A DNA stretch of 64,000 bases from contig CANSRH010000001.1 in assembly GCA_947649365.1 (NCBI GenBank), positions 1-64,000 on the forward strand. The letters are read 5' to 3'. Numbering within the stretch: position 1 is the stretch's first letter; every line of letters begins with the position of its first letter. The position numbers and the translations under genes are program-made. This DNA comes from an uncultured Mycoplasmatota bacterium (GTDB taxonomy: Bacteria; Bacillota_I; Bacilli_A; RF39; UBA660). Under the pieces are notes generated by a model. It saw only the letters and a program-made list of their open reading frames with translations. It was not told the origin of the DNA and ran no database searches. Below are positions 16,337 through 25,810 of this stretch, one piece after another.

Positions 16337-18946
16337 TTAAGAAATATTTTCTTGAATCTCAAAACTTTTTACTAATTTAACTGTTTTTCCTTTTAAATCC
16401 GTAGCTATAATTTCTATTTGGTATTCTCCTTTTGGTAATTTATAATTTCCTATTTTAATGTTTACTTTTTTAGCAGCAGAATTGTCGATGATGTACATTA
16501 ATTTTGATGGAAGTGAACCTTCTCCAATCACAGATAATTTAATATCATCTTGTGTAATGTTATATAGTAGTTCTTCGTTCAATGAAATTGTAAATGAGTC
16601 ATTCGTGTACTTCATATCTATTATCTCTAAAGTTGTTTCTGGATTGCTTCCTTCGTCTTTCCATTCCGGAATTTTGTAGTGGTCTACAAATCCTACTCTA
16701 TAGTTTCCTGCTGTATCAACAAATAGTGCCCATACTCTTGTATTTTTTGTTACATTGATGCCAGTTAAATCAATTTCTATGGTGTTGCCACCAGCGTTTA
16801 GTTTTTGATTTTTGCTATTTATTTTTCCTGTTAAAACATCACTTGCAAAAGGTGTTGTTGAGTTGTAATCGTAAATGCCACCATTCCAGTCATAGATTCC
16901 ATAGTATACTACTCCTGCTTCATCGGAATTGAATTTAAATTCTGCTTTGTTTTCTGAAATTCTTTTGACATTGTCCACTGCTCCTGTGATGGTTGGTGGA
17001 TTTAAGTGCGTTACAAAATCTTTTTCTATGATTTGTTCTTCATTTATTTTTATTTTAATTGTATATTCGTTATCTTTATGTCCATAATTTTTTGGAATTT
17101 CTATGATATAGGTTAATAAGTCTGGACTTACATAAAGAGTAGCATCTTTTATTGTTAAACTGCTATCGCTTGGGCAATGAATTTCAAAGTCTTTTAACGT
17201 TAATTCTTTTTCAGGAATTCGATTTAATTTGAATACAAATCGATTTTCTATTTCTTCTTTGGCATAAATTATTTCATATTTACTAGGTGTTACTTCTATT
17301 TTTTGACCACTAATTTCAATTGGTCCATATACTTTTCCAGTATTATCAAAGTATCCTTCCATTACATAATACAATTGATAGGTTACATCTGGTGTTAAAT
17401 CTGTTATTTGAATACTATTGAATCCTACTTTTACATCTGCATTTTTTCCTGTTTCTTTTATAAATTCTGGTGTTTTTGTTTCTCTTGTTGTAGCTTCTTC
17501 TAGAATGTAGTAAAATTTTCCGCCTTCATCGACACCATATAATTTGATTGTTGCTTCTGTGTCTGTTGTTCTTTCGCTAGTTATATTATCTAGTGTTGGA
17601 TTGGCATAATCCGTTGAAAACTCTTTGCTAATTATATTTCCATTTGGTAAGGTAATATAAAGTGCATAAGAATCATTTTTAAAATACGATGTAGATAATG
17701 TATATGTTTTTTGATCTTTTGTTGTTAGTTTAAATAAAGTTATACTTTTTCCGGCATTACAAATAACGGATATGTCTTTCATAGATAGGTCTACCGCTTC
17801 ACTGAATGTGAATGTTACACTTCCTTGAGCAGTAGAACGTACATCTAATAGATTGATAGTTTCTTCTTGACGAATTAAAATGTTTTCTACATTTTCAGCA
17901 ATTTCTTTGTTTGTTACATCTACATAAATTCTAGTGTTGCTCGCTTCTAGGTTTGCATTTGCAATCACACCAGTTCCTGCTACAATGGTATTTTCTCCTT
18001 TGTTGTTAAAATTAGAAATTGTGTTGTCTCCGTTGATTCTTATTGTACTTGTTTCTTGATTGGTTAACGTTTCTACAGGTGCATTCACTACTAGGTTTGC
18101 TTTTTGTTGATTCAAAAGCATTTCTGTACTTTGATTTACTACTACCACTCCTGTTGAGTTGATAATTATATTTTGACTAGGAATATTTACTACCACTTCT
18201 TCACTATCGTTTACTTCAATGGTTGCCACTTTGTTCTCTCCATTAATTTCTACGTTTTTATTGATAGAAATAAATTCTATTTGACTATTTTGTGCAATAT
18301 TAATTGTAGCACCTTCTAATGCTTTGTTTATTGTTTTGTAAACAGCACTTCTAAAGGCAAATGTTTGCATCTCTTTTTCTTTTACATATAAAAATGGAAT
18401 GGTAGCGTTGTTAATGTCCAATTGGTATTTTCCCGGATTTTCAAGCACTAATTTTTCTTTTATTTCAATGTTTTCTAAAACAATTTTGGCATTGTTTTTT
18501 ATATCTTCTTTTATGGTTAGCGTTTTGTATTGTTTGTTCTCCACTTTGAAAATTCCATTCACTACCATATCATCTGTTATGATTAAATCTTCTAGTTCTT
18601 CTTTTGGTTCTTCAGGTGTTGATGGATTTTCTGGATTTTTAGGTGGTTCTTCAACAGATGGTTTGTTTGGATGAATTGGATTAGTAGGTTTTGGATTTTT
18701 ATTTCCTATTTGATTTGGTGTTCCGTTTTCTACCATTGTATTTTCATTATCGTTATTGTTATTTTCTTCTACTTGATTTTCTTCTTTATTGGGTTCTTTT
18801 TCATTTTCTTTTGTAGTAGAATCTTCTTTCTTTTCTTCTAAAGATGGTTTTTGTCCTTCGCTAGTGTGATTTGTTAGTAGTTTTACTCCTCCACTTATTC
18901 CTAAAATAGCTATTAAAGCAATCATTATTGTTTTTGTTTTTTTCAT
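16337..18946 (-). CDS. large secreted/cell-surface protein with acidic Pro-rich linker and repeated beta domains
   Basis: Signal peptide; EKKEDSTTKENEKEPNKEEN... PEEPKEE linker; no LPXTG seen. Confidence 0.75.
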   Translation of the reverse strand: MKKTKTIMIALIAILGISGGVKLLTNHTSEGQKPSLEEKKEDSTTKENEKEPNKEENQVEENNNNDNENTMVENGTPNQIGNKNPKPTNPIHPNKPSVEEPPKNPENPSTPEEPKEELEDLIITDDMVVNGIFKVENKQYKTLTIKEDIKNNAKIVLENIEIKEKLVLENPGKYQLDINNATIPFLYVKEKEMQTFAFRSAVYKTINKALEGATINIAQNSQIEFISINKNVEINGENKVATIEVNDSEEVVVNIPSQNIIINSTGVVVVNQSTEMLLNQQKANLVVNAPVETLTNQETSTIRINGDNTISNFNNKGENTIVAGTGVIANANLEASNTRIYVDVTNKEIAENVENILIRQEETINLLDVRSTAQGSVTFTFSEAVDLSMKDISVICNAGKSITLFKLTTKDQKTYTLSTSYFKNDSYALYITLPNGNIISKEFSTDYANPTLDNITSERTTDTEATIKLYGVDEGGKFYYILEEATTRETKTPEFIKETGKNADVKVGFNSIQITDLTPDVTYQLYYVMEGYFDNTGKVYGPIEISGQKIEVTPSKYEIIYAKEEIENRFVFKLNRIPEKELTLKDFEIHCPSDSSLTIKDATLYVSPDLLTYIIEIPKNYGHKDNEYTIKIKINEEQIIEKDFVTHLNPPTITGAVDNVKRISENKAEFKFNSDEAGVVYYGIYDWNGGIYDYNSTTPFASDVLTGKINSKNQKLNAGGNTIEIDLTGINVTKNTRVWALFVDTAGNYRVGFVDHYKIPEWKDEGSNPETTLEIIDMKYTNDSFTISLNEELLYNITQDDIKLSVIGEGSLPSKLMYIIDNSAAKKVNIKIGNYKLPKGEYQIEIIATDLKGKTVKLVKSFEIQENIS

Positions 18947-19145
18947 AGTTTTCCTTTCTCCCCTCTCTATTATTGTTCATCTTTTTTGTAGAAATGTCAA
19001 TTTAAATTCACTTTCTTTACATGGATTTTTTTGGAATTTTTTATTTCTACATTTCTATTTTATTTTAGTTTGATTTTAAAATGATTACAAAAAAATAAAT
19101 ACCTTTTTTAAAGTACTTATTTTTTTCATTCTTTTTCTTTTTTCT

Positions 19146-22100
19146 CTACTCTTCTTCCTTGTCCATTCTTAATAAGTTTTTAATGTCTTTTTCTGTTAAT
19201 TTGGACAAAAGATTTTGGTCTCTTTCTTCTCCTTCAATTAGAGTGTCACTTAGTATTTTCTTTTTATTTTGAAGTTCTAGTATTCTTTCTTCTATGGTTC
19301 CTTTGCAAATGAGTTTAATGACTTCTACTGTATTGGTTTGGCCAATTCTATGTGCTCTATCTGTTGCTTGATTTTCTACCTGTGGATTCCACCATAGGTC
19401 TAAATGAATGACTACATCTGCACTGGTTAAATTGAGTCCTGTTCCTCCTGCTTTTAATGTGATTAAAAATACGTTGGTATTATCAGTGTTAAATTGATTT
19501 ACCAGTTCCATTCTTTTTTTAGAAGATACACTTCCATCAATGATATAGGTAGATATCTTGTTGTTGTTGAATTCTTTGTTGACTATTTCTAGAGCTGTTT
19601 TGAAACTGGTGAATAGTAAAATTTTATGTCCATTTTCAATGATTCCTTTGGTTAATTCTACTAAATTATCTATTTTGGCACTTCCTCCTTGATAGTCTTC
19701 ATAAAGAATTCTTGGGTCAATACATAATTGACGAAGCTTTGTTAATAATTGTAAAATTTTGAAATTCCCTTTTTGGAACCCTTCTGTTTTTATGATTTCA
19801 TCCAGTTCTTTTTTGGTTTTTTCTAGTTGGGCAACATATAATTTTTTTTGTTCTTTATTTAAGTCGATTGAGATGTTGTTTTCTATTTTTGGAGGAAGTT
19901 CTTTTACTACATCTTTTTTTCTTCTTCGCAGAATAAAAGGTTTGATTTGTTCGTTTAAGACTTTTAAAGTTTCTAGTTGTTCTTCTTCTATTTCTTTTAC
20001 ATGGTATTTTCTTTGAAATTCTATAAGGCCTATTAAATACCCTGGCATGATAAAGTCAAAGATACTCCATAGTTCTAAAACTGAGTTTTCTAGAGGTGTT
20101 CCTGATAGGGCTATTTTGGTGCTTGCTTTTATTTCTTTTACCACTTTTGTCATTTGAGCACTGGCATTTTTGATGTTTTGTGCCTCGTCAATGGCCATTA
20201 GTTCAAATTGCATTTTTTTGTATATTTCTTGGTCTTGCCTTACTAAACCATAAGTCGTAATTAGTACTTGTACATCGATTAGATGTTCTAGTTCTTGTTT
20301 ACGAGTTGCTTTGTTTTCTGCAATTACTTTGTATTTTAATTCTTTGCCAAATTTATCAAATTCGTTTTTCCAATTATAAATTAAAGAGGTTGGTGCGACA
20401 ATTAAAATTTTGGCACTCTGTTTTTCTTTTAAAATTTGTTTGATTAAATAAATCAATTGAATGGATTTTCCAAGTCCCATTTCGTCTGCTAAAATTCCTC
20501 CAAAACCACATTTGTATATGTTGTATAACCATTTGATTCCAATTTCTTGGTAATCTCTTAATATTTTTTTGTCTTTCTCTTTTAAATCAAGTGGTACATC
20601 TTTGTAAGAGTTAAATTTTTCTATTAATTCGTCGAATAGGTTGTTGGTATTGATAATATGGTATTTGTCTTTTTTGATACTATCTAGATAAATGGCTCTG
20701 TATTTTGGGATTACCCCTGTACCATTTTTAATATCTTTTGTGGATAAGTCCATGTCTTTTACTAACTCTTTAAATTCTTGTAGTTCTTCATTTTCTGTTA
20801 AATCGAGTAAGTCTCCACTTTTTAAACGATAGTATCGTTTTTTATTTTGCATGCTTTCTAAAATATTCACTATTTCGTCATTTTTGATTTCTCCTAAGTT
20901 AAATTCGTATTTCATAATGTTATCTCTTCCAATAGAAAAACTAGAACGAACAGTATTTTCTTTTACTATTTTGGTTTCTTTCATTTTATCAGAGGTAAAT
21001 ACTTCGTACTTTTCTGCAAGTTCTAGTAAATGTTCTTCTAGAAAAAGACCTATATCGTCTAAGTCGTCCATAAAGATTTTTTTGTTGTCTAGGATAAATC
21101 CATATGTTAATAAATCTTGAACTACATTTTGTTCTTCTTCCTCATCTCTAATAAGGTTTGAGGATTCGTCAAAGTAGTCGATTTCTTGTTCTTGGTAAGT
21201 AAGTTTTAAATTGCATAGAATGCTATTTCCTTTTAAATCTAAATAGATTTTTATCTCTGGTTTGTTTCCTAAAACAATGGTATCTTTTAGATTATCATCC
21301 AAAGAAACATTATTTTTGATAATCGGTAGAACTCCATTTTTAAAAATTTCTAAATCACTTTCTAAGAATTCAATATCATGAAGTTGGTTGCTTTGCATAA
21401 GTGATAAAATTTTACTCGCTTTGGTTGGAAGCTCGTATAAGGTAGAATCTTCTATCACGTACTTACAATTGTCTGTTAATATATCAACATTTTGTTCTAC
21501 TACAGATAGTTTGTAGTATTTTTCCCCTTTTTCTAAAGAAAGTTTTATAGGATTTTCATGACGAATGTTTGTTATTTTTCCATAGCCAGTAATGAAGAAT
21601 ATTTTGTTTTCTAAAAGCGTTAAAAAAGTAGGAAGTTGTTCAACAGATATGGCAAGATTTCGAAAGTTATAGTAGGAATTGGCTTGGTAAAGTCTTGCTA
21701 GAAAATCTAAAATTTCTTTATCTATTTTAGAAAAAAAGTGTTCTCTTGGATTGTATGTAAAATTTTTACCAAATACCATTTCTTCTTGATTGATATATGT
21801 GTTGATAAAAGCATCAAATTTGTTATTTAAACTATAAAGTTTTGATTCTCCAATTCTAAAGTTTAGTCCGATCGTGGTTTCGTAATAGTTATCGTTGAAA
21901 GTCAATTCTACTTCTAGTTCTAATTGTTTTTTTAAATTGATTTTGTTTTTGTTTGGTTCTTTATAAAATTCTTTTAATATTTGTTGGGATAAAAAAAGCT
22001 TTTTTTGTTCTGGATCTAGCGTAAATATTTCTTCTCGATAGTGGATTAAACAAGCAGCAACATGTTTACAAGTACCCCAATTTTGGAATTGCATGCAGTC

Positions 22101-22316
22101 ACAATTAAGGCTTGTAATTTTGCTATCTTTGTAGTAAATTTCTACATCGTATATGTCTCTATAAGAGGTTTCTGATTGTACAGAAAAGTAATGAATCTCT
22201 TTTCCTGCTATGGTGTCACTATAGTTGTATTTAATGTATCCTTTGTAATAGTTTAATCCTTTTTGAAAAGAGTCTTTTCCTACAAACTTTTCTATCGTTT
22301 GTAACTCCATGTCCAT
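19146..22316 (-). CDS. SNF2-family helicase with SWIM zinc finger
   Basis: CDCMQFQNWGTCKHVAACLIHY; DEMGLGKSIQ; DEAQNIKN; WWNPQVENQATDRAHRIGQT. Confidence 0.95.
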   Translation of the reverse strand: MDMELQTIEKFVGKDSFQKGLNYYKGYIKYNYSDTIAGKEIHYFSVQSETSYRDIYDVEIYYKDSKITSLNCDCMQFQNWGTCKHVAACLIHYREEIFTLDPEQKKLFLSQQILKEFYKEPNKNKINLKKQLELEVELTFNDNYYETTIGLNFRIGESKLYSLNNKFDAFINTYINQEEMVFGKNFTYNPREHFFSKIDKEILDFLARLYQANSYYNFRNLAISVEQLPTFLTLLENKIFFITGYGKITNIRHENPIKLSLEKGEKYYKLSVVEQNVDILTDNCKYVIEDSTLYELPTKASKILSLMQSNQLHDIEFLESDLEIFKNGVLPIIKNNVSLDDNLKDTIVLGNKPEIKIYLDLKGNSILCNLKLTYQEQEIDYFDESSNLIRDEEEEQNVVQDLLTYGFILDNKKIFMDDLDDIGLFLEEHLLELAEKYEVFTSDKMKETKIVKENTVRSSFSIGRDNIMKYEFNLGEIKNDEIVNILESMQNKKRYYRLKSGDLLDLTENEELQEFKELVKDMDLSTKDIKNGTGVIPKYRAIYLDSIKKDKYHIINTNNLFDELIEKFNSYKDVPLDLKEKDKKILRDYQEIGIKWLYNIYKCGFGGILADEMGLGKSIQLIYLIKQILKEKQSAKILIVAPTSLIYNWKNEFDKFGKELKYKVIAENKATRKQELEHLIDVQVLITTYGLVRQDQEIYKKMQFELMAIDEAQNIKNASAQMTKVVKEIKASTKIALSGTPLENSVLELWSIFDFIMPGYLIGLIEFQRKYHVKEIEEEQLETLKVLNEQIKPFILRRRKKDVVKELPPKIENNISIDLNKEQKKLYVAQLEKTKKELDEIIKTEGFQKGNFKILQLLTKLRQLCIDPRILYEDYQGGSAKIDNLVELTKGIIENGHKILLFTSFKTALEIVNKEFNNNKISTYIIDGSVSSKKRMELVNQFNTDNTNVFLITLKAGGTGLNLTSADVVIHLDLWWNPQVENQATDRAHRIGQTNTVEVIKLICKGTIEERILELQNKKKILSDTLIEGEERDQNLLSKLTEKDIKNLLRMDKEEE

Positions 22317-22522
22317 ACAAAATCACCTCTCACTAATTTTTTATTATAACACTTTTTTGTTTTTTTAATAAGGGAGTGTGGATAAATAGGAAAAATTGTG
22401 TATGCCTATGAAATCAAAAATAAAAAACTAAAAAAATCGTAATTGCTGTTTACGATTTCCGTATTTTCTGTTACGTTTTGATACAACTATTTCTAAATCT
22501 AGATTGATTAAAATGAATTATT

Positions 22523-23149
22523 TTATTCTTTTTTACTACTTTCCTTTTTTAACTTTTCATAATTTCCAGTTTTAGAATAAATTTTATAATTATGGGTTTG
22601 ACGCCATTTTTTTCTTTCTTCGGTAGTCATAACAAGTACTTCTTCTGCGATATCCATATGTAATATTCCATTTAAATGATCCATTTCATGGGATAAAACT
22701 GTTGCTTCAAATCCTTCAAATATTTCATTTTGTTTTTTACCATTTCGGTCAATATATTCTATTTCCATTTTGTAAGATCTCAACACTCTTCCGCAATTGT
22801 TTAAACAACTAGCACAAGCTTCCCAATACTCTGTTAAGCCTTCTCGATTTAAAATTACTGGATTAATAACAACTCTTGCTTCATTATAATTTTTTTCTTC
22901 TTCGGAAAGAGAGTCTGTTTGTATTTTGTTTATTCTTTCTAAGTTTGTATTTTTTAAGTATATCAGTCTTTTAGGAATTTCAAGTTGAACAGCAGCCATC
23001 GCCATCACTTCATTTTCTTCGCAATACATCTCTAATTCTTTTATATTCTTATCTAGTTCGTTATCTTTTTCTATATCGACTGGAACAGATACTTGTCTTA
23101 AATACTCTTCCTTTTCTGCTATAGTAATTGCTTTTTTCATATGATACAC
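22523..23149 (-). CDS. def: peptide deformylase, divergent motif 2
   Basis: AAVQLEIPKR, EACASCLN, HEMDHLNGILH. Confidence 0.85.
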   Translation of the reverse strand: MYHMKKAITIAEKEEYLRQVSVPVDIEKDNELDKNIKELEMYCEENEVMAMAAVQLEIPKRLIYLKNTNLERINKIQTDSLSEEEKNYNEARVVINPVILNREGLTEYWEACASCLNNCGRVLRSYKMEIEYIDRNGKKQNEIFEGFEATVLSHEMDHLNGILHMDIAEEVLVMTTEERKKWRQTHNYKIYSKTGNYEKLKKESSKKE

Positions 23150-23173
23150 TCCTTTTTCTTTCTTGTAATATCA

Positions 23174-23746
23174 TTATAGACCATCATGTGTCAATCTATC
23201 ATAATATTTTTTTAAACCTAAATATTTGTTATTCCATAATTTTAATTTTCCATGAAGGGAATAAGAGTATATTATTGTATTATTTTTTAACGTATCTGTA
23301 TCTTCCTTCGTGTAATTCTCTTTCATTGGCATCACTTTATCATATAAAAATAATGCAGGTCTATCTTTATAATAGGTAGTCTCTATTCTAAAATATCTAA
23401 ATCTATTTAATTTTTTACAATAATTTATTGTATCTTTTAAAACTTTTTCTCCATATCCTTTTCTTCTATATGCTGGCAAAATAGTAAAATAATCTAACCA
23501 TATCGTATCAGGATATTCTCTAAAAACATCTACTCCCGTGATTCCAATTAAGTCTTTATCGGTATAAATGAGAAAAAAACAATTATCATCTTTTGTATTT
23601 ATTGCTTTATCATATAAATTTTCATAATCAGGTTCATTGGACCAAGTATTCTTTTGAATTTCATAAGCAAAATTTAAATTATTTTTATCTAAAAGCACAT
23701 AGTTTAATCCATATTGTGATTTCACTTCATCACCTTCTAAACGCAT
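23174..23746 (-). CDS. GNAT family N-acetyltransferase
   Basis: LPAYRRKGYGEKVL acetyl-CoA binding motif. Confidence 0.8.
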   Translation of the reverse strand: MRLEGDEVKSQYGLNYVLLDKNNLNFAYEIQKNTWSNEPDYENLYDKAINTKDDNCFFLIYTDKDLIGITGVDVFREYPDTIWLDYFTILPAYRRKGYGEKVLKDTINYCKKLNRFRYFRIETTYYKDRPALFLYDKVMPMKENYTKEDTDTLKNNTIIYSYSLHGKLKLWNNKYLGLKKYYDRLTHDGL

Positions 23747-23808
23747 ATTGTAAATTGATTAAAAGTATATTAAAACTCAAAACTTATAGTTCGAGAAATT
23801 AGTCATTC

Positions 23809-23885
23809 TGGTGTTCATGATGAGATTCGAACTCATGACCTCTTCCTTCGGAGGGAAGCACTCTATCCAGCTGAGCTACATGAAC
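23809..23885 (-). tRNA. tRNA-Arg (anticodon CCG), CCA encoded
   Basis: GTTCATG acceptor pairs CATGAAC; anticodon loop CTCCGAA; TTCGAATC T-arm; ACCA end. Confidence 0.93.
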
Positions 23886-23937
23886 ATAAAGAAAGAAGTT
23901 TCCTATTTTATTATACAACAAATTTCTTTCTTTTCTT

Positions 23938-24483
23938 TTATTTTTTTATTGTGCAATTTGCTTCTTTACAAACAATCTTTTTTTCTACTACTTTTTTCTT
24001 ATCAGGACATTCTAAATAAATTTTCAAATCAAATTCTTCTGTAGCAATTTTGGTAACAATTATATAACTATTTTCTTGATTGCAAGTTTTCTCTTGATTG
24101 TTTTTGATTTCATCAATTAATTTTATTTCTATCATTTCTTTTATAACTAGAGAAACCGAATCTCCAATATTTTTGGGTAAAGGATTGCTTTTATAATATT
24201 CTGCGGTTGCTTTGGTTATTCTTTCAATATTTTTATTAAAGGTTTCGTTTTCATTTTCTTGGTATTTATTTAATCTAGAAACAACAAAGATTAAAAGTAA
24301 CATAACAAAAAACAATATTCCTAATTTTATTCCTAATCTTTTCCATTCTATCTTTTTCAAAATAGAATCGTTGCTTATTTCAAACTTAGGAAACTTTCTT
24401 TCTATGTTTTTCTTTTGGTATTTATTTTTTCTATTTTTTTCTTTTCTTATATTTTTCTTTTTTTCTTCATACATATTTATCAC
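23938..24483 (-). CDS. hypothetical single-TM protein with basic cytoplasmic N-terminus
   Basis: ORF track; TM LGILFFVMLLLIFVVS. Confidence 0.6.
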   Translation of the reverse strand: MINMYEEKKKNIRKEKNRKNKYQKKNIERKFPKFEISNDSILKKIEWKRLGIKLGILFFVMLLLIFVVSRLNKYQENENETFNKNIERITKATAEYYKSNPLPKNIGDSVSLVIKEMIEIKLIDEIKNNQEKTCNQENSYIIVTKIATEEFDLKIYLECPDKKKVVEKKIVCKEANCTIKK

Positions 24484-24576
24484 TCTTTTTTGATTTTTTA
24501 TTATACATTATCTTACAAATATTGTCAGCATAATTTTATGGTATTTTCCCTTCTTTTATGCTAGAATACTATGTAC

Positions 24577-24946
24577 GGGGCAGTAAATGGTTTCGACAAT
24601 TATTACTAGATAGGATGGCAAGTGGTAGGCATACCTAAAATGCGTTCAATAATAAATAACAAAACTAAAAAAGAAGCTGCTTTCAGCTTCGCAACTCCTG
24701 TTTTTGCCTAATTAAAGGTCTAGGGAGACTTCTACTTACTTTTTCTTATAGGGTAAGTTAGGGGTTCATACATATAAGATAGTCAATTGAGATTGTTTAA
24801 GTTTCTTTTGATGAAAATTCATTAAACTAATTATATAATAGGTACGCTATAGCCAGTTATATAATGAATTTTAAATCTAGCTAAACTTGTAGAAATTGTA
24901 TCATAGGATATTTTGGACAGGGGTTCAACTCCCCTCTGCTCCACCA
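24577..24946 (+). ncRNA. ssrA: tmRNA
   Basis: GGGGCAG...CTGCTCCACCA acceptor, TTCAACTC T-arm, tag frame ...NNKTKKEAAFSFATPVFA stop. Confidence 0.93.
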
Positions 24947-25045
24947 TTGAGGTTAAAAGTCGCACTTTAGCGATTTACTTATATAAAGTTCATAGTATTT
25001 GATATTATGGGCTTTTTTCATTGTCTAAAGGAGTGATGAATTTTT

Positions 25046-25339
25046 ATGAAAACGACCATAGAAAATTTAGAATTTCCTTGTGAAATTAAGAAAAAACTAA
25101 AAATGAAAGTTAGTATGGGAAACTTAGAAGTTGATTTTATTGATGGGCATTTGATTAAATTTGATAAAACGAATCTAAGTGTTCAAGAACCACATAAGAT
25201 TATTGTTAGTAATAAAAAGAATACTCTTGTTGCTTTACTTTATGAAAATGAAGATAAAATATATCTTCCTAGTGAAAATGCAATTATATCAATAACTAAA
25301 TATATCAGTATATTAAATGCAATGAATAAAATGTATTAA
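25046..25339 (+). CDS. hypothetical protein
   Basis: ORF track. Confidence 0.55.
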   Translation: MKTTIENLEFPCEIKKKLKMKVSMGNLEVDFIDGHLIKFDKTNLSVQEPHKIIVSNKKNTLVALLYENEDKIYLPSENAIISITKYISILNAMNKMY

Positions 25340-25350
25340 AAATAGATTAA

Positions 25351-25460
25351 ATTTGTACTGAAAATGTACTATTTTTATACTAAATTTATACTAGGAATTG
25401 TATGAAATTTGTATTATTTATTGCATTGTAATTAGACTATTCCCTATGATACTATGGTAG
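25351..25460 (+). repeat. phased repeat module 1: 7 units of about 11 bp (TGTACT/TATACT/TGTAT)
   Basis: GTA/ATA/GCA positions 25355, 25366, 25377, 25388, 25400, 25411, 25423. Confidence 0.8.
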
Positions 25461-25486
25461 TGTATTGAAAATTTATCGATACTTAT

Positions 25487-25602
25487 AGAATTGCAACTTT
25501 TTTGCATGCTTTTTGCAACAATTTTGCAAGAAATTTGCAACTTTCTTGCCTAGACATTGCAAGAAACAAGTGTTATTATGATAAAGTATTGAAAAAAGTA
25601 TC
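25487..25602 (+). repeat. phased repeat module 2: 7 units of exactly 11 bp (TTGCAA), then TATTATGATA and an inverted repeat
   Basis: G of TTGC at 25493, 25504, 25515, 25526, 25537, 25548, 25559. Confidence 0.9.
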
Positions 25603-25616
25603 AATACAAGAGTATT

Positions 25617-25725
25617 TTTATTTCTCAAATTCTTCTCAAAAATTACACGAAATTTACTCATTTTTTACCTAGACTTTTCTTAGGTGTGGTGCTAAACTTG
25701 GTATGATAGAAAATAATTCTATCAA
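25617..25725 (+). repeat. phased repeat module 3: 6-7 units of 11 bp (TCTCA/ACTCA), then TATGATA and an inverted repeat
   Basis: C of CTCA-like motif at 25624, 25635, 25646, 25657, 25668, 25679, (25692). Confidence 0.8.
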
Positions 25726-25810
25726 ATATGTACTGAATAACTAACATTATATTTTTGGTTACCTAACACAAGGGAATTTTCTCTTGTGTTTTTTCGTTTT
25801 AAAAAATAAA

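Noticed and set aside
25487-25725. CRISPR array
   Set aside because: Repeat period is 11 bp with no spacers; motif differs between modules
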